Assembly: GCA_019347575.1 (NCBI GenBank)
Contig: JAHWKY010000001.1
Span: 186,001-250,000 of the forward strand
Direction: 5' to 3'
From: Actinomycetota bacterium
Lineage (GTDB): Bacteria; Actinomycetota; Nitriliruptoria; Nitriliruptorales; Nitriliruptoraceae
DNA: 64,000 bases
The translations under genes and the position numbers were made by a program. Under the pieces are notes generated by a model that made no database searches, had not been told where the DNA came from, and saw only the letters and a list, made by a program, of their open reading frames with translations. Below, in pieces: positions 1-7,556 of the stretch; positions within the stretch are counted from its first letter, which is position 1, and every line of letters begins with the position of its first letter.

Positions 1-29
1 GCAGATCGAGCAGGAGGGTGCGCTCGACG

Positions 30-530
30 GTGAGTCCGTCCTCGATCAGGGCGGCGACGCCGGCTGACCTGCCGGCGGTCGCGGCCATCCTCGCGCACTA
101 CGTCCGCACCGCTCACGTCACGTTCGACACCGAGCCCCGGTCGGTCGCGGCCTGGGGCGAGTGGTACGACCAGCACGTCGTCGGAGGGCCCTACCACCTC
201 CTCGTGGCCGATGTCGACGGGACCGTCCTGGGCTACGCCACCTCCGGGCCGCTGCGACCCAAGTCCGGCTACCGCTCTTCCGCAGAGGTGAGCGTGTACC
301 TGCACCCCGACGCGATCGGGCGGGGCGCGGGGCGAGCGCTCTACGACGTGCTCCTGACCGTGCTGAGCGAGGACGGCTTCCACCGCGCCTACGCGGGGAT
401 CGCGCTGCCCAACGCCGCATCGATCGCGCTGCACGAGAGGGTCGGCTTCCACCACATCGGCACGTTCCACGAAGTGGGGTTCAAGCACGGCCGCTGGATC
501 GACGTCGCCTGGTACGAACGCCCCCTCTGA
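30..530 (+). CDS. GNAT N-acetyltransferase, phosphinothricin-acetyltransferase-like
   Basis: A 166-residue single-domain acetyltransferase expected to move an acetyl group from acetyl-CoA to a small amine. The N terminus SSIRAATPADLPAVAAI is the usual beta1-alpha1 of the family. The acetyl-CoA loop is seen as HPDAIGRGAGRALYDVL, and the C-terminal part (ALPNAASIALHERVGFHHIGT) matches the PAT/Bar-like group, where N-S-x-H-E-x-x-G-F is typical. An AGGAGG at 12-17 touches a GTG at 18 but lies 12 nt before the GTG at 30. I chose the latter because it leaves room for ribosome binding and fits the family N terminus; the start is not certain. The substrate cannot be told from sequence. The gene reads toward serA and the upstream neighbour is outside the window. 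Confidence 0.85.
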   Translation: MSPSSIRAATPADLPAVAAILAHYVRTAHVTFDTEPRSVAAWGEWYDQHVVGGPYHLLVADVDGTVLGYATSGPLRPKSGYRSSAEVSVYLHPDAIGRGAGRALYDVLLTVLSEDGFHRAYAGIALPNAASIALHERVGFHHIGTFHEVGFKHGRWIDVAWYERPL

Positions 531-548
531 GGCTCCGCGCCGGGAACG

Positions 549-626
549 CCCGTATCCGGTGGTTCTCGCCGGCGAGGGTGGCTGGCCGGGCCGGCCTCGC
601 CCCGGAAACCCCCGTATCCGGTGGTT
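549..626. repeat. Pair of 16-bp direct repeats upstream of serA
   Basis: The 16-mer CCCGTATCCGGTGGTT occurs at 549-564 and again at 611-626, 62 bp apart, in the gap between the acetyltransferase and serA. The bases before each copy are also similar (cgccgggaacg and cgccccggaaacc), so about 25 bp is duplicated imperfectly. The second copy ends 67 bp before the serA start. The pair could be two sites for a regulator of serA or a small local duplication; the sequence does not decide. Confidence 0.5.
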
Positions 627-693
627 GCGGTGGGTCCGGGCCGCCGGCCGTAGCATGGGGCATCCGTCCGGCCGCCGTCCCGAAGGTCCCGTC

Positions 694-2280
694 GTGAAGG
701 TGCTCGTCGCCGACCCCCTCGCCGAGTCGGGGATCGCCGCGCTGGCTGAGGGCGGGCACGAGGTCGACGTGAAGACCGAGCTCAGCAAGGAGGAGCTGCT
801 CGCCGTCGTCCCGGCGTACCACGCCATCGTGGTGCGGAGTCAGACGACGATCGACGCCGACGTGATCGCGGCCGCCGCCAACCTCGAGGTGGTCGCGCGG
901 GCGGGCGTCGGACTCGACAACATCGACGTCGAGGCCGCCACGCGGGCGGGGGTGATCGTCTGCAACGCCCCGCAGTCCAACATCGTGTCCGCCGCCGAGC
1001 ACACGGTCGGGATGATCCTCGCGATGGCTCGCAACATCCCGCAGGCCGACGCGGCGCTGCGTCGCGGCTCCTGGGAACGGTCGCGCTGGAGCGGCACGGA
1101 GCTGCACAGCAAGGTCCTCGGCGTGCTCGGCCTCGGACGCATCGGGGTGCTCGTCGCCCAGCGCTGCAACGCGTTCGGCATGAAGCTGAGGGCCTACGAC
1201 CCGTTCGTGACCCCCGAACGCGCCGCGCGGATGGGCGTGGAGCTGGTCGACGACCTCGACGAGCTCCTGGCTCAGGCCGACATCGTGACCGTGCACCTGC
1301 CCAAGACCGCCGAGACCGTCGGCCTGATCGACGCGGAGCGACTGCGACGGATGAAGCCGACAGCGCGGCTCGTGAACGTCGCTCGGGGCGGCATCGTGGA
1401 CGAGGCGGACCTCGCGGACGCGCTTCGGGAGGGGGTCATCGCCGGCGCTGCGCTCGACGTGTTCGCCTCCGAGCCGACCACCGACAGCCCGCTGTTCGAG
1501 CTGCCCAACGTCGTGGTCACCCCGCACCTCGGCGCCTCGACAGCCGAGGCACAGGACAAGGCTGGCACCCAGGTCGCCGACGCGGTCCTGCTGGCGCTCG
1601 CGGGCGAGTTCGTCCCCACCGCCGTGAACGTCCAGGGCGGCCAGGTCGACGACGTGGTTCGTCCGTTCCTTCCGCTGGGCGAGAAGCTGGGCCACCTCCT
1701 CACCGCCCTCGCAGAGGGCGGGTTCGGTGGCGAGATCACCATCGAGTTCGTCGGTGAACTCGCCACTTCCGACTGCCGGGTGCTGGGGTTGTCGGTCCTC
1801 AAGGGCATGCTCGCCCCGACGATCAGCGAGCCGGTCACCTTCGTCAACGCCCCGCTGCTCGCGGAGGACCGCGGCATCCGCCTCCGCGAGGTCAGCGAGA
1901 CCCACAGCGAGGACTACGTCTCGCTGCTGCGCGTCTCGGGTGTCGGTCGCGATGGCTCGGTGATCCGGGTCGCGGCGACCATGCTGCAGCCGGCGGGGCG
2001 TGAGCGCATCGTCGAGGTGTGGGACACGCCGGTCGACGTCGAGCCGACCGCCCACATGGCGTTCTTCCGGTACGAGGACCGCCCCGGCATCATCGGGGCG
2101 ATCGGGACCATCCTCGGCGAAGCAGGGGTGAACATCGCCAGCGCCCAGGTGGGCCGGGCCGAGGTCGGCGGCGAGGCCATCATGGCGTTGTCGCTCGACG
2201 ACGCCGTACCGCGCGACGTGCTCACCGACATCATCGAGCGCATCGGGGCGACCGAGGGTCGCGCCATCGCCCTGCGATGA
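694..2280 (+). CDS. serA: D-3-phosphoglycerate dehydrogenase
   Basis: Catalyses the NAD-dependent oxidation of 3-phosphoglycerate to 3-phosphohydroxypyruvate, the first step of serine synthesis in the cytosol. The 528-residue product is the long type. It has a catalytic/NAD part with GLGRIG as dinucleotide motif, RGGIVDE with the catalytic arginine region, and TPHLGAS with the catalytic histidine. An intervening domain (about 320-450) follows, then a C-terminal ACT domain (RYEDRPGIIGAIGTILGEAGVNIA) that in this family binds serine for feedback inhibition. The GTG at 694 gives MKVLVADPL, the normal N terminus; the open frame upstream to 559 is low-complexity and was not used. Serine feedback is known for the family and inferred here from the ACT domain. 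Confidence 0.96.
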   Translation: MKVLVADPLAESGIAALAEGGHEVDVKTELSKEELLAVVPAYHAIVVRSQTTIDADVIAAAANLEVVARAGVGLDNIDVEAATRAGVIVCNAPQSNIVSAAEHTVGMILAMARNIPQADAALRRGSWERSRWSGTELHSKVLGVLGLGRIGVLVAQRCNAFGMKLRAYDPFVTPERAARMGVELVDDLDELLAQADIVTVHLPKTAETVGLIDAERLRRMKPTARLVNVARGGIVDEADLADALREGVIAGAALDVFASEPTTDSPLFELPNVVVTPHLGASTAEAQDKAGTQVADAVLLALAGEFVPTAVNVQGGQVDDVVRPFLPLGEKLGHLLTALAEGGFGGEITIEFVGELATSDCRVLGLSVLKGMLAPTISEPVTFVNAPLLAEDRGIRLREVSETHSEDYVSLLRVSGVGRDGSVIRVAATMLQPAGRERIVEVWDTPVDVEPTAHMAFFRYEDRPGIIGAIGTILGEAGVNIASAQVGRAEVGGEAIMALSLDDAVPRDVLTDIIERIGATEGRAIALR

Positions 2281-2306
2281 AACACATCCCCGAGAGGAGA
2301 TCGGGC

Positions 2307-2882
2307 ATGCGGCGACGCGTCTGGCTGACCGTCCTCGGCATCGTCCTCGCGCTCGTCGCGTCCGGGTGTGGGGGCGACGACGACCCTGTCATCGAGGCGC
2401 CCGCCACGGACGCGGCGGCAGCGGCTCACGGTGCGCGAGCCGCGACCGACGGTCCGAACGATGGCATGACGCACAGCATCATGGGCATGGACGCGATGGG
2501 CTCCACCCCTGTGGGGGAGCCCGCGGAGCCCTCGGAGGCGGAGCGGACGATCGAGGTCACCGTCGACAACTCGTTCGCGTTCATGCCAGACGCGTTCGAG
2601 GTTTCGGCCGGTGAGGTCGTCACGTTCGAGATCGCCAACACCGGGGACATCGAGCACGAGTTCGTCATCGGTGACGAGCAGATGCAGGCAGCGATGGCCG
2701 ACGAGATGGCGTCCGGTGACGGCCACGCCCACGCTGGTGCGATGAGCAACGCCGTCACGATCCACGCCGGCGAGACCGCGACGCTGACCTGGCGGTTCAC
2801 CGAGCCAGGCGAGGTCCTGGTCGGTTGTCACGAGCCCGGCCACTACGAGGGCGGGATGCGCGCGACCATCACAGTCTCCTAG
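2307..2882 (+). CDS. Cupredoxin-like copper lipoprotein
   Basis: A 191-residue exported lipoprotein: a short hydrophobic signal ends in the lipobox LVASGC, giving lipidation at Cys21. A Met/His-rich linker (residues 45-65) follows, then a single cupredoxin domain. Type-1 copper ligands are visible as His117 and the cluster C174-x4-H179-x4-M184. The likely role is copper binding or electron transfer on the outside of the membrane; the partner is unknown. The start is fixed by AGGAG at 2295-2299, seven bases before ATG 2307. The gene lies 26 nt downstream of serA, but no functional link to serine is evident, so they may be separately expressed. Confidence 0.88.
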   Translation: MRRRVWLTVLGIVLALVASGCGGDDDPVIEAPATDAAAAAHGARAATDGPNDGMTHSIMGMDAMGSTPVGEPAEPSEAERTIEVTVDNSFAFMPDAFEVSAGEVVTFEIANTGDIEHEFVIGDEQMQAAMADEMASGDGHAHAGAMSNAVTIHAGETATLTWRFTEPGEVLVGCHEPGHYEGGMRATITVS

Positions 2883-2906
2883 TTCACGGGCCGCGCCTCA
2901 CTGGGG

Positions 2907-2943
2907 CTGGTACATCGCAACGCTGGAGGGTGCGATGTACCAG
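2907..2943. terminator. 13-bp inverted repeat after the cupredoxin gene (dispersed element, copy A)
   Basis: CTGGTACATCGCA (2907-2919) and TGCGATGTACCAG (2931-2943) form a perfect 13-bp stem with an 11-nt loop, 24 nt after the stop at 2882. No T-run follows, as is common in high-GC bacteria, so it may act as an intrinsic terminator. A closely related sequence of about 55 bp starts at 43363 after the esterase gene. This is therefore one copy of a dispersed element and not a unique terminator. Confidence 0.6.
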
Positions 2944-2991
2944 CAGCGATGGGCTAGACAGTAGGCACTGGGCCCGACGGGCCGCGCATCC

Positions 2992-3369
2992 TCATGTCGC
3001 GTCCTCGGGGAGCAGGGTGAACGTGCCTCCGTCGAGCGGCTCGACCGCGCGGAAGCAGCGGTGGTCGAAGGTGGCGATCGTCCGCGTCCGGTGTCGGTGG
3101 GCCACTACCACGATGGCGGCATCCGAGAGTCCCATATCCAGGTCCGCGTAGCGGCGGTCGACCGTCGCCGCCGCGGCGTCCTCGGCGGCGGACAGGCAGG
3201 CCACCTCCAGCGCGCCTCGTCCGAGGTCCTCGACGAACGCGAGCCGCGCCCCACGGCCGGCCCGACGCCCGATGAGGTAGTCGGCCTCGGCGGTCACCGG
3301 TGCGGGTACGACGAGCCGGCCGCGGTGGGTGCGGAGCGTGGCCGCAGCCACCTCGTGGAGCGGATCGCG
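2992..3369 (-). pseudogene. N-terminally truncated PIN-domain (VapC-like) gene
   Basis: The minus strand encodes a PIN-domain body: RDPLHEVAAA, then LVVPAPVTAEADYLI (second acidic residue), DLDMGLSDAAI (third) and IATFDHRCF (fourth). VapC-type toxins are small metal-dependent RNases that begin with a short strand carrying the first catalytic Asp (VDTS-like). That first 15 or so residues is absent. The homology begins immediately after the kynureninase TGA (3370-3372) in the same frame, and no other frame supplies the missing part. A GTG at 3351 could still start a 119-residue product, but it would lack an active-site Asp. No VapB-like antitoxin gene is visible. I read this as a remnant cut off when sequence now ending kynU was joined here. 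Confidence 0.7.
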
Positions 3370-4596
3370 TCAAGGGACGCCTGGCTGGGACCGGTGGTCG
3401 CCCCGCCACGCCCCGCCTTCCAGCACCTGGCGCAGCGTCTCGACCGCGTCCCACACGTCGACGTACCGCGTGGTGAGCGGGGCGAACCCGAACCGCAGCA
3501 GGTCGGGTGGGCGGAAGTCGCCGATCACGCCCCGCCCGATCAGGGCACGCATGACCGGGTAGCCGCCGTCGTGCCGCAGCGACACGTGCGCCCCGCGGGC
3601 CTCGGGGTCGCGGGGCGTGACGACCGCTGCCCCGAGCGGGGCGAGGTGGTCGTCGGCCAGCTCGATGAAGCGTCCGGTCAGCGCGCGCGCCTTGTGGTGC
3701 ACCGCGTCGAGCGGGACGCCCTCCCACACCTCCAACGCAGCCTCCAGCGCGAGCGTCGACAGGATCGGCGGCGTCCCGGCCAGGAAACGCTGCGCCGTCC
3801 CGGCGGCCGCGTACCGGTCGTCGAACGCGAACGGCTCTGCGTGGCCGAACCAGCCCGCGATAGGCGAGAGCGCACCCGCATCGAGCAGTCGCCGTGACAC
3901 GTACAGGTACGCGGGGCTCCCGGGACCACCGTTGAGGTACTTGTAGGTGCAACCGACGGCGAGGTCCGCGCGCCAGGAGTGCAGGTCGACGGGGGCTGCG
4001 CCGGTCGAGTGAGACAGGTCCCAGACCAGCAACGCACCCGAGCGTTCGGCCGTGGCGGTGAGCGCCGCCGCGTCGTGGCGGTACCCGGAGCGGTAGTCCA
4101 CGTGGCTGGCGACGACCGCGGCGACGTCGTCGTCGATGGCCGCGCCGAGGTCGGCCCGTGTGACGTTGCGCACCTGGAGCCCGAGCAGGTCCGCGACGCC
4201 GTCGACGACGTAACGGTCGGTGGGGAAATCGTCCTCAACGGTGACGATCGCGGGTCGGTCGGGGCGCAGTCGCGCCGCCGCCACGACCAGCTTGAACAGG
4301 TCGACCGTCGTGCTGTCGCACACGGCCACCTCGTCCGCATCCGCGCCGATGAGCGGCGCGATCCGAGCGGCGACCCGCTGTGGCGCCCCGACCCAGTCGG
4401 CGTCGTTCCAGCTGCGGATGAGCCCCCGGCCCCACTCGTCGCGGATCGTCCGGCTCAGCCGCTGCACGACCAGGGAGGGCAGTGCCCCGAGGGAGTTCCC
4501 GTCCAGGTAGACGATGTCGGGCGGGAGGAGGAATCGCTCACGGACGGGGCGCAGCGGATCGTCCCGATCGAGCGTCTCGAACGCGGCACGGTCCAC
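3370..4596 (-). CDS. kynU: Kynureninase
   Basis: A 408-residue PLP enzyme of the fold-type I aminotransferase class that cleaves kynurenine or 3-hydroxykynurenine to anthranilate or 3-hydroxyanthranilate plus alanine in tryptophan breakdown. Diagnostic segments are IVYLDGNSLGALP near the N terminus, VVASHVDYRSGYRHD, VWDLSHSTGAAPVDL, and AVGCTYKYLNGGPGSPAYLYV, where the lysine of CTYKYLNGG is the PLP Schiff-base residue. GTG 4596 was chosen because AGGAG lies seven bases upstream and the product length is normal. An upstream ATG at 4680 would add 28 poorly conserved residues. No other kynurenine-pathway gene is in the window. Confidence 0.94.
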   Translation of the reverse strand: MDRAAFETLDRDDPLRPVRERFLLPPDIVYLDGNSLGALPSLVVQRLSRTIRDEWGRGLIRSWNDADWVGAPQRVAARIAPLIGADADEVAVCDSTTVDLFKLVVAAARLRPDRPAIVTVEDDFPTDRYVVDGVADLLGLQVRNVTRADLGAAIDDDVAAVVASHVDYRSGYRHDAAALTATAERSGALLVWDLSHSTGAAPVDLHSWRADLAVGCTYKYLNGGPGSPAYLYVSRRLLDAGALSPIAGWFGHAEPFAFDDRYAAAGTAQRFLAGTPPILSTLALEAALEVWEGVPLDAVHHKARALTGRFIELADDHLAPLGAAVVTPRDPEARGAHVSLRHDGGYPVMRALIGRGVIGDFRPPDLLRFGFAPLTTRYVDVWDAVETLRQVLEGGAWRGDHRSQPGVP

Positions 4597-4783
4597 CGGG
4601 CAGCTCCTGTCGAGGGCGGTGTAGGCGAGGGAGCGGCGGGGCGCAACGATCCCGGATGCAGGCAGGAGGACGGACCTCATCGAAGGGGGCCTGGGCGAAC
4701 CTACGTGAGGGGAACCTCCATGCACGGGGGGACCCGGGCAGGAAGTCAACGCCCGCCTGTCGAATCCGCGTCGGTGAACAAAG

Positions 4784-4975
4784 GTGGCAGCACTCGACAA
4801 CGTGTACGAGTTCACGATGGAGGTGCCCGAAGAACTCGACGGGGTCGAGGTCACCGACCTGACCTTCGAACACGCCTTCCGCGGCGTCCACGTCGTCACG
4901 AACGGTTGGGTCAACGGCAACGACGGCTCGTTCTTCGACCTGCCCTACTACCAAGAGGTCGACGCCACAGCTTGA
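4784..4975 (+). CDS. Small acidic hypothetical protein (63 aa)
   Basis: Codon use is strongly that of a real gene (nearly every third base is G or C). The product MAALDNVYEFTMEV...LPYYQEVDATA is acidic, soluble, and has no signal or membrane segment. I do not recognise the family. It is transcribed divergently from kynU, whose start lies about 190 bp upstream. The GTG at 4784 overlaps a weak AAAGG, so the message may be leaderless or the start may be misplaced by a few codons. Nothing in the neighbourhood assigns a function. Confidence 0.6.
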   Translation: MAALDNVYEFTMEVPEELDGVEVTDLTFEHAFRGVHVVTNGWVNGNDGSFFDLPYYQEVDATA

Positions 4976-5441
4976 TCGGACAGCACGGATCTAGACACGA
5001 GACCGTTCACTTCAGGGACTCGGCCTCGTACACGCGTCATCGCGATCATGACCGTTGCCGTCACCGTCGCTCGACGGTCTCCGGCGGAGAACCGGCGCCG
5101 TACTGACCATCCGGCGACGGTGACCCGTCCTCGACGACGGCGGCTCTCTGACTGCACGTGGTCCGAGACCGGCGTGCCGTCCCATCGGACCCGGCGACCA
5201 TGAGTCCGGTCCGCTACGGTTCGTCACGCGACGGGTCCCAGGGTCGTCACCGCCCCGCCCGTTCCACGCCCGCCACCTCATCGGTGGCAGCGACGACCGG
5301 TCTCGCGGTCACCGTGGCGACCCCACGGGCACGTCGAGCACCTGCGTCGCGATGCCCTACGCGGCACAGGGAGCCGCAGCAGGGAGCCGTCCACGGCACC
5401 CACGGAGGACCTCGTGGTGGCCTGACGAGAGGAGCTTGTCC
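4976..5441. other. 466-bp intergenic stretch before the oxoacid dehydrogenase operon
   Basis: I find no convincing gene here. Open frames are arginine-rich shadows without ribosome sites. The stretch probably holds the promoter of the downstream operon, but I see no clear -35/-10 pair. GAGAGGAG at 5427-5434, just before the stretch ends, is the ribosome site of the first gene. Confidence 0.5.
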
Positions 5442-6545
5442 GTGGTCGACATCCACGACGCAGCCTCGCTGCTGCCCCCCGAGGATCCCGTCCACCTGCT
5501 CGACCCGGACGGCACGTTCCACGAGCACGGCGACTACCCGCTGGATCTGAAGGACCAGGACTTCCTCGACCTGCACCGCTACATGGTCGTGACCCGCAAG
5601 GTCGACCGCGAGGCCATCAACCTGCAGCGTCAGGGCCAGCTCGGGGTGTACGCGTCGTGCCTCGGTCAGGAAGCGGCACAGGTCGGCGGGGCGTACGCGC
5701 TCGGCGAGAACGATTGGGTCTTCCCCAGCTACCGCGAGATGGGCGCCGCCGTCGTACGCCACGTCGACACCGCCGCGCTGCTGCACCTCTACCGCGGCAC
5801 GTGGCTGAGCGACCACGACCCCTACGAGCACAACTTCGCGCTGATGGCGATCCCGATCGGGACCCAGGCGCTGCACGCCGCCGGGTTCGCGATGGGCGCC
5901 CGGTTCGATGACAACCCCATCGTCGTGATGGGCTACTTCGGCGACGGGGCCACCTCCGAGGGCGACCCCCACGAGGCGATGAACTTCGCGGCCGTGTTCC
6001 AGGCGCCGTGCGTGTTCTTCGTGCAGAACAACCAGTACGCCATCTCGGTGCCACTGGAGCGCCAGACCGCCGCCCCGACCCTCGCCCACAAGGCCGTGGG
6101 GTACGGCATGCCAGGCTTGCGTTGCGACGGCAACGACGTCCTCGCGACGTACGCGGTCACCAAGCGCGCGGTCGAACGGGCACGACAGGGCGATGGACCA
6201 GCCATGATCGAGGCGCTCACCTACCGCATGGAGGCGCACACCACCTCCGACGACCCGACCCGCTACCGCACCGAGGACGAGCTGGAGTACGCCCGCACCT
6301 TCGACCCGATCGTGCGGATGGAGGCGTTCCTCAAGCAGCGCGACCTGTGGAGCGAGGAGTTCAAGGCCGAGGTCGACGAGCTCGCGCAGTCGGAGGCGCA
6401 GAGGATGCGCGACGGCATCTACGACGCGCCTCACGGCGATCCGCTGGAGCTGTTCGATCACGTCTACGTCGATCCGCCGCGCGATTACGCGGCGCAACGC
6501 GCGTTCCTGCGTGCCGAGCTCGACGCCGCTGGGGGTGACGCCTGA
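5442..6545 (+). CDS. pdhA: 2-oxoacid dehydrogenase E1 component, alpha subunit
   Basis: Thiamine-diphosphate-dependent alpha subunit (367 aa) of a pyruvate or branched-chain 2-oxoacid dehydrogenase; with the beta subunit it decarboxylates the oxoacid and reductively acylates the lipoyl group of E2. The ThDP motif is seen as GYFGDGATSEGDPHEAMNF...NNQYAISVP, and TTSDDPTRYR is the conserved loop near the alpha-beta interface that carries regulatory serines in eukaryotic homologues. GTG 5442 is preceded by GAGAGGAG and gives MVDIHDAASLL; an upstream ATG at 5352 has no ribosome site. The gene overlaps the next by one base. Pyruvate versus branched-chain specificity cannot be settled from sequence alone, and actinobacterial members of this group have been assigned to both. 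Confidence 0.93.
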   Translation: MVDIHDAASLLPPEDPVHLLDPDGTFHEHGDYPLDLKDQDFLDLHRYMVVTRKVDREAINLQRQGQLGVYASCLGQEAAQVGGAYALGENDWVFPSYREMGAAVVRHVDTAALLHLYRGTWLSDHDPYEHNFALMAIPIGTQALHAAGFAMGARFDDNPIVVMGYFGDGATSEGDPHEAMNFAAVFQAPCVFFVQNNQYAISVPLERQTAAPTLAHKAVGYGMPGLRCDGNDVLATYAVTKRAVERARQGDGPAMIEALTYRMEAHTTSDDPTRYRTEDELEYARTFDPIVRMEAFLKQRDLWSEEFKAEVDELAQSEAQRMRDGIYDAPHGDPLELFDHVYVDPPRDYAAQRAFLRAELDAAGGDA

Positions 6546-7516
6546 TGGCGGTGACGATGGCGCAGGCGCTGAACAAGGCGCTGCACGACGCGATGGAGGA
6601 CGACGATCGCATCCTCGTGTTCGGCGAGGACGTCGGCAAGCTCGGTGGCGTGTTCCGCATCACCGACGCGCTGCAGAACAAGTACGGCGAGGAGCGCGTC
6701 TTCGACACGCCGCTCGCGGAGTCGGCGATCATCGGGACCGCGATCGGGCTGGCGATGTACGGCTACCGCCCGGTCCCCGAGATCCAGTTCGACGGCTTCA
6801 GCTACCCCGCGTTCGAGCAGATCGTCAGCCACCTCGCCAAGCTCCGCAACCGCTCGCGCGGAACGCTCAAGCTGCCGGTCACGGTCCGGATCCCGTTCGG
6901 GGGAGGCATCGGGGCGGTCGAGCACCACTCCGAGTCGCCCGAGACCTACTGGGTCCACACCGCGGGCCTGAAGGTCGTCGCTCCGGGCAACCCCGGCGAT
7001 GCCTACTCGATGATGCGCGAGGCCATCGCCTCCGACGACCCCGTCATCTTCCTCGAGCCCAAGCGGCGCTACTGGATGAAGGAGGAGGTGGAGCTGCCGG
7101 TCGAGCGCGCCCCGATGGACCGCGCCGTCATCGCCCACGAGGGCACCGACGTGACCGTCGTGGCGTACGGGCCGATGGTGAAGACCGCGCTCGAGGCCGC
7201 CGAGGCAGCGGCGGACGAGGACTGGTCGCTCGAGGTCGTCGACATGCGCTCGCTGAGTCCGATGGACACCGTCACGATCGTCGAGAGCGTGAAGAAGACG
7301 GGGCGCTGCATCGTCGTGCACGAGGCGGGGCGCACCCTCGGGGTCGGCGCCGAGGTCGCGGCGCGGGTGCAGGAGCAGGCCTTCTACCACCTCGAGGCAC
7401 CCATCTTCCGCGCCACCGGGTTCGATACGCCCTACCCGCCCGCGAAGCTCGAGGAGTACTGGCTGCCGAACGCCGACCGCATCCTCGACTTCGTCGAGAA
7501 GAGCTTCGAGTACTGA
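6545..7516 (+). CDS. pdhB: 2-oxoacid dehydrogenase E1 component, beta subunit
   Basis: The 323-residue transketolase-like beta subunit completes the E1 active site. Typical segments are VFGEDVGKLGGVFRIT, FDTPLAESAIIGTAIGLAMYG (with the glutamate that activates ThDP) and RIPFGGGIGAVEHHSES. The C-terminal transketolase domain contains VDMRSLSPMD and HEAGRTLGVGAEVAA. The ATG shares its A with the TGA of the alpha-subunit gene, so the two are translationally coupled, as expected for an equimolar heterotetramer. Length and ends are normal for the family. Confidence 0.95.
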   Translation: MAVTMAQALNKALHDAMEDDDRILVFGEDVGKLGGVFRITDALQNKYGEERVFDTPLAESAIIGTAIGLAMYGYRPVPEIQFDGFSYPAFEQIVSHLAKLRNRSRGTLKLPVTVRIPFGGGIGAVEHHSESPETYWVHTAGLKVVAPGNPGDAYSMMREAIASDDPVIFLEPKRRYWMKEEVELPVERAPMDRAVIAHEGTDVTVVAYGPMVKTALEAAEAAADEDWSLEVVDMRSLSPMDTVTIVESVKKTGRCIVVHEAGRTLGVGAEVAARVQEQAFYHLEAPIFRATGFDTPYPPAKLEEYWLPNADRILDFVEKSFEY

Positions 7517-7556
7517 TCGCTTACCCCGCCCGCGAGGGTGGACGAGGAGGACCACC

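Noticed and set aside
481-2055. A 524-codon minus-strand frame opposite serA
   Set aside because: Antisense of a well-conserved serA with no ribosome site or recognisable domain; typical high-GC shadow frame.
3349-3390. A second in-frame TGA (kynU to PIN) as selenocysteine readthrough
   Set aside because: The TGA is at a normal kynureninase end, the PIN part lacks its N-terminal strand, no Cys position is involved and I see no hairpin with the right geometry.
4976-5441. Short arginine-rich frames on both strands as small genes
   Set aside because: No ribosome sites, no conserved-looking features and composition typical of random GC-rich DNA.
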